A model generated the notes under the pieces. The model saw only the letters and a list, made by a program, of their open reading frames with translations, was not told the DNA's origin and did no database searches. From SZUA-37 sp964472525 (GTDB lineage: Bacteria > Pseudomonadota > Gammaproteobacteria > UBA6429 > Thiohalophilaceae): 64,000 bases of DNA. Of the stretch, positions 18,522 to 27,278 are shown piece by piece (the stretch's first letter is position 1; every line of letters starts with the position of its first letter). The translations under genes and the position numbers were made by a program. The stretch is from positions 28,670-92,669 of the forward strand of contig CAYYLL010000009.1 in the NCBI GenBank assembly GCA_964472525.1, in the 5' to 3' direction.

Positions 18522-19493
18522 TTACAACTTTAATAATGCCGAGCCCCAAGTAAAACCACCACCAAAGGCTTCAAGCAATAGCGTTTGTCCAGGTTTAATT
18601 CGCCCATCCCGCACCGCAGTATCCAATGCCAAAGGAATAGAAGCGGCCGAGGTGTTACCATGTTCATTAACGGTTACAACCACATGATCCATGGATAAGT
18701 TTAATTTTTTTGCCGCTGCTTTAATAATACGAATATTAGCTTGATGTGGCACTAACCAGTCCACATCAGATTTTTTCATATTGTTTGCCGCTAAGGTTTC
18801 ATCGGCAATGCGCCCCAAGGTATTAACCGCTACTTTAAACACTTCGTTACCTTTCATTGTCATAAAGGCTTTGCCTTCTTTTAGCACGTCGGGGTTTTCT
18901 GAAATACCGGCAGGCACGGTTAATAATTCTTTATACTTACCATCAGCATGAATATGGGTCGATAAAATACCCGGTTCAGTTGACGCACTTAAAATAACAG
19001 CACCGGCGCCGTCACCAAACAACACGCAAGTACCTCGATTAGTCCAGTCAACAATATTCGATAGTGTTTCGGCACCCACCACTAAGGCGCATTTCGCTTG
19101 CCCAGTTTTAATCAACGCATCCGCTACACTTAAGGCATAGACAAAACCGGTACAAACCGCTTGCACATCAAAAGCAGGGCAACCGTGAATATCCAAACGT
19201 TCTTGTAAAATACAGGCTGTGCTTGGAAAAATTCTGTCGGGCGTTGTGGTAGCAACAATAATTAAATCAATATCATCTTTCGATACATTCGCTGCTTGCA
19301 TTGCTGCAAGAGCCGCTTGCTCGGCTAAATAGGAGGTGGTTTCACCTTTGGCGATATGACGTTTTTTAATCCCAGTACGTTCAGTAATCCACTCATCGGA
19401 TGTATCGACCAGCTTTTCTAAATCAGCATTAGTTACAACATTTTCAGGTAAAAAACTACCTGTTCCTATAATTTTTGAGTATTTTGCTGTCAT
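18522..19493 (-). CDS. fabH: 3-oxoacyl-[ACP] synthase III
   Basis: A 323-residue initiating condensing enzyme that joins acetyl-CoA to malonyl-ACP. The Cys-His-Asn triad is visible: Cys114 in VQAVCTGFVYAL, His in DWLVPHQANIRI and Asn in VNEHGNTSAAS. It begins with YSKIIGTGSFLPENVVTN. Its start shares one base with the plsX stop, so the two are translationally coupled, the usual plsX-fabH pair. Confidence 0.96.
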   Translation of the reverse strand: MTAKYSKIIGTGSFLPENVVTNADLEKLVDTSDEWITERTGIKKRHIAKGETTSYLAEQAALAAMQAANVSKDDIDLIIVATTTPDRIFPSTACILQERLDIHGCPAFDVQAVCTGFVYALSVADALIKTGQAKCALVVGAETLSNIVDWTNRGTCVLFGDGAGAVILSASTEPGILSTHIHADGKYKELLTVPAGISENPDVLKEGKAFMTMKGNEVFKVAVNTLGRIADETLAANNMKKSDVDWLVPHQANIRIIKAAAKKLNLSMDHVVVTVNEHGNTSAASIPLALDTAVRDGRIKPGQTLLLEAFGGGFTWGSALLKL

Positions 19494-20536
19494 TAACCTG
19501 CTTGCCTTTCAACTAAATGCTTTTCGAGTATATCGGTAATCCGTAATGGAACATTTTGTTTAACTTCCTGAATAGCCACTTCGATGGCCCGCGCAAAGGA
19601 ATAAGCATCTGCACCACCATGACTCTTAATCACAATCCCTTGCAGGCCAAGAAAACTAGCACCATTGTATTCTCGTGGATCAATATTTTTACGGAAAGAT
19701 TTTAAAATAGGCATCACTAATAACCCCATTATTTTTGTTAACAGGTTTAGCTTAAAAGATCGTTTCATATAATGAGAAAATAACTTGGCAATACCTTCGC
19801 TTGCTTTAAGCATCACATTACCAACAAAGCCATCACAGACAACAACATCGGCATTGCCCATGTATATACCATCGCCTTCAACGTAACCAGTAAAATTCAA
19901 ATCACTTTGGCTTAAAATTTTTGCCGCTTCTTTAACCGTTTCGTTACCTTTAATGTCTTCTTCACCAATATTTAATAATGCGACGGTTGGACTTTTTTTG
20001 TTATCTAAGGCACTCACTAATGCCGAACCCATCACGGCAAATTCATAAAGACCCTCTGGTGATGTTTCAACATTCGCACCTAGGTCCAACACATGAGCAT
20101 GACCCGTTATAGTCGGTAAGGCGGTACAAATAGCGGGGCGATCAATCCCTGCTAACATTTTAAGGACAAAACGCGCTGTTGCCATTAAAGCGCCGGTATT
20201 ACCCGCACTGACACAGGCATCGGCCTGACCTTCTTTAACTAGATTAATCGCCACCCGCATCGAAGAATCTTTTTTACTTCGCAGAGCAGTTGAAGGCGCC
20301 TCATTTGAACCCACCGTTTGAGAGGTATGTTGTATTGATATACGTGCGTGATTTTTTTTAGACGAATGGCCTTGCTCAGCATTCAACTTGTTATGTAGCA
20401 CTGTTTCGTCACCCGTGATAATTAAATTAACATTCGGGTAACGTTTTATAATATCAATTGCCGCAGGCACCACACTGTCGGGGCCAAAGTCCCCTCCCAT
20501 ACCATCAAGCGAAATTGTTATCGTTTTATTATTCAT
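19493..20536 (-). CDS. plsX: Phosphate acyltransferase PlsX
   Basis: A 347-residue peripheral membrane enzyme converting acyl-ACP to acyl-phosphate for phospholipid synthesis. Family motifs are ISLDGMGGDFGPDSVVPAA at the N-terminus, SAGNTGALMA, VLDLGANVETSPEGL and VCDGFVGNVMLKASEG. It lies between rpmF and fabH, the conserved position that links ribosome, membrane and fatty-acid synthesis. A stable hairpin sits in the gap between rpmF and plsX. Confidence 0.95.
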   Translation of the reverse strand: MNNKTITISLDGMGGDFGPDSVVPAAIDIIKRYPNVNLIITGDETVLHNKLNAEQGHSSKKNHARISIQHTSQTVGSNEAPSTALRSKKDSSMRVAINLVKEGQADACVSAGNTGALMATARFVLKMLAGIDRPAICTALPTITGHAHVLDLGANVETSPEGLYEFAVMGSALVSALDNKKSPTVALLNIGEEDIKGNETVKEAAKILSQSDLNFTGYVEGDGIYMGNADVVVCDGFVGNVMLKASEGIAKLFSHYMKRSFKLNLLTKIMGLLVMPILKSFRKNIDPREYNGASFLGLQGIVIKSHGGADAYSFARAIEVAIQEVKQNVPLRITDILEKHLVERQAG

Positions 20537-20571
20537 CGATGACTTTTATAAAATTTAACAGCGTTACTAAC

Positions 20572-20601
20572 GATAACGGGACAGTAACCTGTCCCGCTAT
20601 C
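20572..20601 (-). other. Strong intra-operon hairpin between rpmF and plsX
   Basis: An 8-bp perfect stem (CGGGACAG / CTGTCCCG, positions 20577-20584 and 20589-20596) with a TAAC tetraloop is extended by GATA/TATC after one mismatch. On the minus strand it is not followed by a proper T-tract, so processing, attenuation or mRNA protection after the abundant rpmF message is more likely than full termination. Confidence 0.55.
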
Positions 20602-20658
20602 TAAATGACACATTGCATTGAAGTAAAAAATCAATCCACTGTGTTTGTAAAATAAATA

Positions 20659-20835
20659 TTAACTATTTGTGTCAACAACTTTACGACCACGATAATAACC
20701 ATCAGGGCTTATATGATGACGCAAATGTGTTTCACCCGTTGTAGGCTCAATAGATAATGCATTTTCTGTTAATGCATCATGTGAACGACGCATACCACGA
20801 CGTGAAGTACTCTTTTTGCTCTTTTGAACAGCCAT
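20659..20835 (-). CDS. rpmF: Ribosomal protein bL32
   Basis: A 58-residue basic protein. It begins MAVQKSKKSTSRRGMRRSHD and contains HLRHHISPDGYYRGRKVV, which matches gammaproteobacterial L32 nearly residue for residue; like E. coli L32 it has no zinc-finger cysteines. GAGGAAC precedes the ATG. It starts 18 nt after the yceD stop, giving the standard yceD-rpmF-plsX order. Confidence 0.96.
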   Translation of the reverse strand: MAVQKSKKSTSRRGMRRSHDALTENALSIEPTTGETHLRHHISPDGYYRGRKVVDTNS

Positions 20836-20853
20836 TACAATGTTCCTCTTAAC

Positions 20854-21444
20854 TTACTCTTTTGAATCGGATTTAAAATCTGCCAATACCGCAAAAGGAT
20901 TTTTCTTTTTAGCGGTTGCTTGGCTCACATTATCTTGTACTTCAACTTGCTCAGCCTGACGGTTAACCTTAACCGCCGGTTTACACACAGACTCATCGTG
21001 CATAGGCACCTGAGGAAGCGCAAGAAGAATTTCATCTTCTATTATGTCACTCAACATCAGCGGTGTTGACTCGATAAGGTAGGGTTCATAACCCTCCACT
21101 AACTCATCTATTTGATGTTCATGCTCAATAAAGGCTAACGCAACATCTGCATTAAGCGACCATTTCATTGGCTCTAAACAACGCTGACAACAAAGAGATA
21201 ATTCCGCAACAAGCGTACCCGTCGCACAATGCACTTTGCCAGAATGTACATTTCCAGTATCCACATCAAAATCAAGTTGTACTTTAACCACCCCTTCATT
21301 GGAAGTAAGCAGTTCACTTAATCGCGTAAAACGCGCAATTTCAATTTCACCATAAAGCTGTTGCCTTGCGACAGCTAACCGAATGGGGTCTATTTGAACC
21401 GGTAAACGCGAGTTAATAGCAGACGAATTTTGATGCTTCGACAT
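20854..21444 (-). CDS. yceD: YceD/DUF177 family protein (large ribosomal RNA subunit accumulation protein)
   Basis: A 196-residue protein of the YceD family, needed for normal 23S rRNA accumulation in E. coli. Features include LPVQIDPIRLAVARQQLYGE at the N-terminus, the LSLCCQRCLEPM two-cysteine patch, DIIEDEILLALPQVPMH and the C-terminal KKKNPFAVLADFK signature. I use the ATG at 21444; a TTG at 21453 adds three residues. It is the first gene of the leftward ribosome/fatty-acid operon and is divergent from the pyruvate carboxylase genes. Confidence 0.92.
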   Translation of the reverse strand: MSKHQNSSAINSRLPVQIDPIRLAVARQQLYGEIEIARFTRLSELLTSNEGVVKVQLDFDVDTGNVHSGKVHCATGTLVAELSLCCQRCLEPMKWSLNADVALAFIEHEHQIDELVEGYEPYLIESTPLMLSDIIEDEILLALPQVPMHDESVCKPAVKVNRQAEQVEVQDNVSQATAKKKNPFAVLADFKSDSKE

Positions 21445-21565
21445 AGGGCGCAAATTTTAACGATCTGGGTAACTTCTGTCAAAGTAAATCATTGATTTTT
21501 GACGAATCAAGCAAAATAATAACATATATTATATATGGTTATTATTGCTATCTCTAACCATTTAG

Positions 21566-21657
21566 AATCTGGTTTCCTCGTCCGTTTGCGGCGGACACAA
21601 AACCAATGGGGTTTCCAAAGGGGAGAAACGAAGTTCTCCCCCGTTGACTATATATAA
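21566..21657. repeat. Multi-hairpin intergenic repeat, copy B (between yceD and pyruvate carboxylase)
   Basis: Second copy of the element at 17317-17437, in the same orientation. Three consecutive hairpins are visible: GTCCG/CGGAC (21580-21584 with 21592-21596), AAACC/GGTTT (21600-21604 with 21610-21614) and an 8-bp perfect GGGGAGAA/TTCTCCCC (21620-21627 with 21634-21641). It ends CCGTTGACTATATATAA, as copy A does. It lies in the divergent region just upstream of the carboxylase genes. Confidence 0.75.
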
Positions 21658-21720
21658 ATGATTCAATATTTTAACACTTTTTTGTTTCAATCTATACGAG
21701 CAAAATACTACAATGCCAAT

Positions 21721-23139
21721 ATGATAAAAAAAGTGCTAATTGCCAACCGTGGTGAAATTGCAGTTCGAATTGTACGCGCCTGCGTCGAAATGGGGATTAA
21801 ATCTGTTGCCGTCTATGCAGAAGCAGACCGCTATGCCCTGCACGTACGTAAGGCCGATGAAGCCTACAGTTTGGGCCCTGATACCGTCGCAGGGTATCTA
21901 AATGCACACCGTTTAGTTAATTTAGCCATCGAAACCGGCTGCGATGCCCTGCATCCCGGTTATGGTTTCTTGTCAGAAAACCCCGAATTTGCCGAAATAT
22001 GTGAACGCCGCAATATCAAATACATTGGCCCGAGTACCGATGTTATTCGCAATATGGGGGATAAAACACACGCAAGGAAAACAATGATAGCCGCCGGTGT
22101 GCCCGTTACACCGGGTAGCGATGACAATATTGCCAACATTGATGAAGCCATCCAAATATCAAAAGACATTGGCTACCCGGTTATGCTTAAAGCCACTAAT
22201 GGCGGGGGCGGACGCGGTATCCGCGAATGCAACGATGAAGCAGAACTACGCCGAAACTACCCACGCGTTATCTCCGAAGCTGAAAAAGCGTTTGGAAGTG
22301 GTGATGTATTTATCGAAAAATTTATTATTGATCCACGCCATATCGAAGTTCAAATCCTCGGAGACCAGCACGGCAATGTTATTCACTTATACGAACGCGA
22401 TTGTTCTATTCAACGACGTCATCAAAAACTGATCGAAATTGCACCTTCACCACAACTTAATTCTAAACAACGTGAATATATTGGTGAACTTGCCGTCAAG
22501 GCTGCCACTGCCTGTGGTTACACTAACGCCGGTACGGTCGAGTTTTTAATGGATGAAAATGATAATTTTTACTTTATGGAAATGAACACCCGCCTACAAG
22601 TCGAGCATCCTATCACCGAAGAAATAACCGGCATTGATATTGTGCAGGAACAAATTCGTATTGCGAGCGGTTTAATACTCCGTTATCAACAACAAGATAT
22701 TTCAATACATGGCTATGCCATGGAGTTTCGAATTAATGCAGAAGATCCTAAAAATGATTTCCTGCCTAGCTTTGGAAAAATTACCCGTTATTTTGCTACA
22801 GGCGGTCCGGGCGTACGCACAGATGGCGCTATTTATACGGGTTATGAAATTCCCCCTTATTACGATTCCATGTGCGCCAAATTGATAGTGTGGGCTCGAG
22901 ACTGGGATGGCCTGATCGACCGAGGTATTAGTGCCCTGCGTGATATCGGTGTTTACGGTATTAAAACAACCATTCCCTATCACCTAGAAATTCTAAAATC
23001 GGCCAGTTTTCAAACTGGGCGTTTTAATACCGGCTATGTTGAACAACATCCGGAACTTTTAAATTATTCTCTAAAACGTTCGAATAAGGCCGTTGCAACC
23101 GCCATTGCCACCGCGGTTGCCGCCAGTATGGGACTTTAA
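21721..23139 (+). CDS. pycA: Biotin carboxylase subunit of two-subunit pyruvate carboxylase
   Basis: A 472-residue ATP-grasp biotin carboxylase that carboxylates the biotin of its partner. It begins MIKKVLIANRGEIAVRIVRA, the AccC/PycA opening; a glycine-rich ATP loop (KATNGGGGRGIREC), the ERDCSIQRRHQKLIE motif and the EMNTRLQVEHPITEEITG active-site region follow. A longer frame from 21658 runs out of the repeat and is unlikely. The immediate neighbour is the carboxyltransferase/biotin-carrier subunit, so this is pyruvate carboxylase rather than acetyl-CoA carboxylase AccC; the accB partner is not present here. Confidence 0.88.
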   Translation: MIKKVLIANRGEIAVRIVRACVEMGIKSVAVYAEADRYALHVRKADEAYSLGPDTVAGYLNAHRLVNLAIETGCDALHPGYGFLSENPEFAEICERRNIKYIGPSTDVIRNMGDKTHARKTMIAAGVPVTPGSDDNIANIDEAIQISKDIGYPVMLKATNGGGGRGIRECNDEAELRRNYPRVISEAEKAFGSGDVFIEKFIIDPRHIEVQILGDQHGNVIHLYERDCSIQRRHQKLIEIAPSPQLNSKQREYIGELAVKAATACGYTNAGTVEFLMDENDNFYFMEMNTRLQVEHPITEEITGIDIVQEQIRIASGLILRYQQQDISIHGYAMEFRINAEDPKNDFLPSFGKITRYFATGGPGVRTDGAIYTGYEIPPYYDSMCAKLIVWARDWDGLIDRGISALRDIGVYGIKTTIPYHLEILKSASFQTGRFNTGYVEQHPELLNYSLKRSNKAVATAIATAVAASMGL

Positions 23140-23185
23140 TAAAACAACCACAGCCTTTAAAAAAAGCACGAAGGAAATAAACGGC

Positions 23186-25000
23186 ATGTCTAAAATTTTA
23201 ATTACCGATACGATTCTGCGCGATGCACATCAATCCCTTATCGCAACACGTATGCGAACCGAAGATATGTTACCCGTCTGTGAGCGTCTCGATAAAATAG
23301 GTTACTGGTCACTCGAAGTTTGGGGTGGAGCAACCTTTGACGCCTGCGTTCGTTTTTTAAAAGAGGATCCATGGGAACGTTTAAAACAATTAAAAGCCGC
23401 CCTACCCAATACTCCATTGCAAATGCTATTACGCGGACAAAACCTTTTAGGCTATCGACACTATTCCGATGATGTTGTGCAAGCCTTTGTTGCGTGTTCA
23501 GCTAAAAATGGTATTGATGTATTTCGAATCTTTGATGCCCTGAACGACACGCGCAACCTTCGTGTTTCGATTGAAGCGGTAAAAAAAGCAAACAAACATG
23601 CACAAGGCACCATTTGTTATACCACCAGTCCTGTACACACTGAAAAACAGTTTATTAGCATGGCAAAAGAATTACAGTCCATGGGCTGCGACAGTATCGT
23701 TATAAAAGACATGGCCGGATTGCTTACGCCACAAGCCACCGCAAATCTAGTATCAGCCCTGGTTGCCGCAGTGGATATTCCAATCCATTTACATTCCCAT
23801 GCAACCGCCGGGCTTGCCAGTATGTGTCAATACAAGGCCATTGAAAATGGCATAACCGGTATCGATACGGCGATATCATCCTTTTCGGGCGGCACCTCGC
23901 ACCCAGCAACAGAAAGCATGGTCGCCGCACTTCGCAATACAGAATACGACACTGAACTTAATTTGCCTGAGTTGCAGGACATTGGTTTTTATTTTTACGA
24001 AGTCCGAAAAAAATACCACCAGTTTGAAAGTGAATTCACTGGACTGGATACCCGCGTACAAGTGAATCAGGTTCCCGGGGGAATGATTTCAAATTTATCC
24101 AATCAACTAAAAGAACAAAATGCACTCGGTCGAATGAATGAAGTATTAAAAGAAATTCCGGTTGTACGAAAAGAGTTAGGTTATCCACCCTTAGTCACAC
24201 CCACCTCTCAGATTGTAGGTACGCAGGCTGTCATGAACGTTATTTCGGGAGAACGGTATAAAGCCATTACCAATGAAGTGAAGCTCTATTTACAAGGCAA
24301 GTATGGCAAAGCCCCCGGCCCGGTCAGCGTACAAGTACAGCATATGGCCATTGGTAACGAAGATGTTATTGACTGCCGCCCGGCCGACTTATTAGCCAAT
24401 GAGTTAGATCATTTGCGTAGCGAAATTGGCGAGCAAGCAAAATCTGAAGAAGATGTTTTAACCTATGCCATGTTCCCAGACATTGGCAAAGAATTTTTAA
24501 TGCAGCGTAATGCTAATGAACTTGTTCCTGAACCATTAGAAGCAATTAATGGTGATAACATTTGCACTCCGGCCGCAACAGAATTTAATGTTAGCTTACA
24601 TGGCGAGACTTATCATATTCAAGTCAATGGTACAGGCTATAAGAACCAGCAACAACGTCCCTATTATGTGAGTGTTGACGGTGTTCCCGAAGAAATTATG
24701 TTACAGCCACTGAATGAAATTAATCTAAACGGTGACCAACAAACAAGCTCAGCGATGTCGGATGGACAACGACCACGCGCAACCAAGCCCGGTCATGTGA
24801 CCACCTCAATGCCTGCTTCTATTATTGATGTAGTGGTAAAATTAAATGATAAAGTTAAAGCCGGTGATCCCGTGCTGATTACCGAAGCCATGAAAATGGA
24901 AACTGAAATACAAGCACCTATTTCCGGTACTATTATCGCTATTCATGTTTCAAAAGGTGACACCGTGACACCGGATGAAGCGCTAATTGAAATTGAATAA
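23186..25000 (+). CDS. pycB: Carboxyltransferase/biotin-carrier subunit of pyruvate carboxylase (OadA-like)
   Basis: A 604-residue protein with an N-terminal HMGL-like TIM-barrel carboxyltransferase (ITDTILRDAHQSLIATRMRT; VFRIFDALND; IHLHSHATAGLA), a conserved central domain (PGGMISNLSNQL) and a C-terminal biotinyl domain with Lys570 in ITEAMKMETEIQAP. Together with PycA it makes oxaloacetate from pyruvate. Oxaloacetate decarboxylase alpha is the close alternative, but no membrane beta or gamma subunit follows and a biotin carboxylase precedes. The ATG at 23186 has AAGGAAAT in front; the longer frame from 23093 overlaps pycA and is rejected. Confidence 0.88.
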   Translation: MSKILITDTILRDAHQSLIATRMRTEDMLPVCERLDKIGYWSLEVWGGATFDACVRFLKEDPWERLKQLKAALPNTPLQMLLRGQNLLGYRHYSDDVVQAFVACSAKNGIDVFRIFDALNDTRNLRVSIEAVKKANKHAQGTICYTTSPVHTEKQFISMAKELQSMGCDSIVIKDMAGLLTPQATANLVSALVAAVDIPIHLHSHATAGLASMCQYKAIENGITGIDTAISSFSGGTSHPATESMVAALRNTEYDTELNLPELQDIGFYFYEVRKKYHQFESEFTGLDTRVQVNQVPGGMISNLSNQLKEQNALGRMNEVLKEIPVVRKELGYPPLVTPTSQIVGTQAVMNVISGERYKAITNEVKLYLQGKYGKAPGPVSVQVQHMAIGNEDVIDCRPADLLANELDHLRSEIGEQAKSEEDVLTYAMFPDIGKEFLMQRNANELVPEPLEAINGDNICTPAATEFNVSLHGETYHIQVNGTGYKNQQQRPYYVSVDGVPEEIMLQPLNEINLNGDQQTSSAMSDGQRPRATKPGHVTTSMPASIIDVVVKLNDKVKAGDPVLITEAMKMETEIQAPISGTIIAIHVSKGDTVTPDEALIEIE

Positions 25001-25039
25001 AACTCAACATTCCATATTCAAAGTAAAGATCTTAAATTT

Positions 25040-25615
25040 ATGCAACTGATACTCGCGTCCACTTCCCCTTTTCGTAAAACCATTCTTGAAAAACTGAACC
25101 TGCCATTTGAATGTGTTGCACCAGACACAGACGAAACCCCACTACAAGGTGAAACACCTAGGCAACTAGTTGAACGACTCGCCATTGCGAAAGCACAAGC
25201 AGTTGCAACAAACTATAAAAATGCACTGGTGATAGGTTCTGATCAGGTTGCAGTCATTAGTAATGACATTATCGGCAAACCCGGTAATTTTGAAAATGCC
25301 GTAAAACAACTCAAAGAAGCCAGTGGCAAACGTGTAACATTTTTAACTGGTTTAAGTTTAATCAATACGAAAACCGGAAAAATGCATTCGACGGTTGACC
25401 CTTTTAATGTGGTATTTCGATACTTGCGTGATTCACAAATTGAAAATTACTTAAATAAAGAAGAACCTTTTAATTGTGCAGGCAGCTTTAAATCAGAAGG
25501 CTTGGGGATTTCTTTATTTGAGCGTCTGGAAGGTGATGACCCTAATACTCTAATGGGGCTTCCGCTTATACGTTTAATTGCGATGCTTGAAATAGAGGGA
25601 ATGCCGGTTATTTAA
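25040..25615 (+). CDS. yceF: Maf-family nucleotide pyrophosphatase (YceF-like)
   Basis: A 191-residue Maf/Ham1-fold enzyme that hydrolyses non-canonical nucleoside triphosphates; the YceF subgroup prefers 7-methyl-GTP. It opens LILASTSPFRKTILEKL, has TDETPLQGETP with the catalytic region, IGSDQVAVISNDIIGKPG and the late GLPLIRLIAML. In E. coli the gene lies beside yceD in divergent orientation; here the pyruvate carboxylase genes separate them. It converges with the peptidase gene. Confidence 0.9.
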   Translation: MQLILASTSPFRKTILEKLNLPFECVAPDTDETPLQGETPRQLVERLAIAKAQAVATNYKNALVIGSDQVAVISNDIIGKPGNFENAVKQLKEASGKRVTFLTGLSLINTKTGKMHSTVDPFNVVFRYLRDSQIENYLNKEEPFNCAGSFKSEGLGISLFERLEGDDPNTLMGLPLIRLIAMLEIEGMPVI

Positions 25616-25641
25616 TCGACAAGCCCTTCTACTTAATGCAT

Positions 25642-26586
25642 TTATTGAAAATACGAATTAGGAAAAAACTTACTCGAAACCGATGCTCCGAAAGACATGC
25701 CTAAACGGTTCGCAAAACGATCAAAAAAGTTAGGTTTAGGCGTGTAGTCAATAATTTTTTCTGCTTTAATAATTTCGCGTGCAACATAACTACTGCTTCC
25801 CAAGGCATCCACTAATCCCAATTTAATACTTTCTTCACCCGTCCAGATTAAACCAGAATAAAGCTGATCACTTTCTTTTAATTTATCACCTCGTCCTTTT
25901 CGAACGGTAGCGATAAACTGCTGATGAATATTTTTTAATAAGCCTTGTATAAATTTTATATCTTCAGGTTTTGCTTTTGTAAACGGATCCAGAAAACCTT
26001 TATGCGCACCCGCTGTGTACAAACGTCGTTCTACACCAACTTTTTTCATTGCGCCCACAAAACCAAAACCGTTCATTAGTACGCCAATTGAACCAACCAT
26101 ACTCGCTTTGTCTGCATAGATTTCATCTGCCGCAGATGCAATGTAATAACCACCCGATGCGCAAATATCGACAATCACTGCATATACTTTTTTCTTCGGG
26201 TATTTGTTTTTTAATCGATAAATTTCATCGTTGATATAGCCAGCTTGAACTGGGCTGCCACCGGGGCTATTAATACGTAAGATAACAGCTTTAACTTTTT
26301 CTTCTTTAAAGGCTGCTCGTAAGCCGGTAATAATAGTATCCGCATTGGCATCGGATTCACTAGAAATAACACCTTTAATATCAATTAAAGCCGTGTGTTC
26401 TTTGTCTGATTTTGATTCATCGATCGAACTAGCAGGTATATAAATAACAAATAATAAAATAAAAAAATAAACAGCCATAAGTCCTTTGAAGAAAATACTC
26501 CAACGACGTGTTCGACGCTGTTCTTTAAGCGTGGCAAACGCTAAACGTGAAAGTATTTCTTGGTCTGAATTATTTTGTTCAGTCAT
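25642..26586 (-). CDS. sppA: S49-family signal peptide peptidase (SppA-like, short form)
   Basis: A 314-residue inner-membrane serine protease of peptidase family S49, which clears cleaved signal peptides. A single membrane segment lies around residues 35-51; the catalytic Ser144 is in ICASGGYYIASAADEIYADK and the likely general-base Lys196 in AGAHKGFLDPF. The Ser-Lys distance (52) is that of short bacterial SppA. I choose the ATG at 26586 (MTEQNNSDQE), with GGGAAAT upstream; an ATG at 26601 adds five residues. The next gene upstream in the leftward unit is the HAD phosphatase, as in many gammaproteobacteria. Confidence 0.88.
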   Translation of the reverse strand: MTEQNNSDQEILSRLAFATLKEQRRTRRWSIFFKGLMAVYFFILLFVIYIPASSIDESKSDKEHTALIDIKGVISSESDANADTIITGLRAAFKEEKVKAVILRINSPGGSPVQAGYINDEIYRLKNKYPKKKVYAVIVDICASGGYYIASAADEIYADKASMVGSIGVLMNGFGFVGAMKKVGVERRLYTAGAHKGFLDPFTKAKPEDIKFIQGLLKNIHQQFIATVRKGRGDKLKESDQLYSGLIWTGEESIKLGLVDALGSSSYVAREIIKAEKIIDYTPKPNFFDRFANRLGMSFGASVSSKFFPNSYFQ

Positions 26587-26612
26587 TTCATTATTTCCCA
26601 TTTTATAAAATT

Positions 26613-27278
26613 TTATGTTATGTTTATTTCGTTCAAGCTATCTACCCAATGATAGAGTACTTTGATATCAGGATAAATAGCTATCGGTTCACATTGTTGC
26701 AAACGGCTTTCATCATGTACACCGTGAGCAATACCAATGGAGTCGCAGCCTGCATTCCGAGCCATGTTTAAGTCATATTCCGTATCACCAATCATCACTG
26801 TTTCATTGGCTTCAACACCAACAAAGTCCATTATTTCCTCTAGCATTTGTGGATGTGGTTTAGAAAACGTTTCATCTGCACAACGGGTTACATGAAAATA
26901 CGGTTTTAAACCTGTTTCGTTTAATACTTTATCCAGTCCCTGACGGCCTTTACCGGTTGCAACCGCTACAAAGTAGGCTTTTTTATTTAATAATTCAAGT
27001 AATAGTTTAACATGGCTAAACAGTGGCGATTTTTCACTATTTTTATCCAAAAAATACATGCGATATTGAGCAACAAAATTTTCATATAATTCTTCTTGCC
27101 CTGGGTACAGCATTGTTAACGCCTCCTTAAACCCAAGACCAATAATATTTCGAATTTGTTCATCACTACGGCTAGCAAAATCCATATCTTGAATAGCCGC
27201 TTGCATACAACTTACAATTTTTGCTTCGGAATCCATTAAGGTTCCATCCCAGTCAAAAACAAAACATTTATATTTCAT
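26613..27278 (-). CDS. HAD-superfamily phosphatase (phosphoglycolate phosphatase-like)
   Basis: A 221-residue haloacid dehalogenase-like hydrolase. Motif I is VFDWDGTLMDSE with nucleophile Asp9 and Asp11; motif II/III are VAVATGKGRQGLDKVL and KPHPQML; motif IV is MIGDTEYDLNMARNAG. A helical cap (residues 15-85) places it in the subgroup with Gph and PpaX-like enzymes. The substrate cannot be read from sequence. Its start overlaps the rluC stop by four bases (ATGA), so the two are translationally coupled. Confidence 0.85.
   Translation of the reverse strand: MKYKCFVFDWDGTLMDSEAKIVSCMQAAIQDMDFASRSDEQIRNIIGLGFKEALTMLYPGQEELYENFVAQYRMYFLDKNSEKSPLFSHVKLLLELLNKKAYFVAVATGKGRQGLDKVLNETGLKPYFHVTRCADETFSKPHPQMLEEIMDFVGVEANETVMIGDTEYDLNMARNAGCDSIGIAHGVHDESRLQQCEPIAIYPDIKVLYHWVDSLNEINIT

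Noticed and set aside
21658..21720. Upstream start for pycA running out of repeat copy B
   Set aside because: BC subunits begin at MIKKVLIANRGE; the extra 21 residues are not typical and start in the repeat.
23093..23185. N-terminal extension of the pycB frame into pycA
   Set aside because: Pro-rich shadow sequence; the ATG at 23186 has a good ribosome binding site and begins the conserved ITDTILRDAHQS motif.
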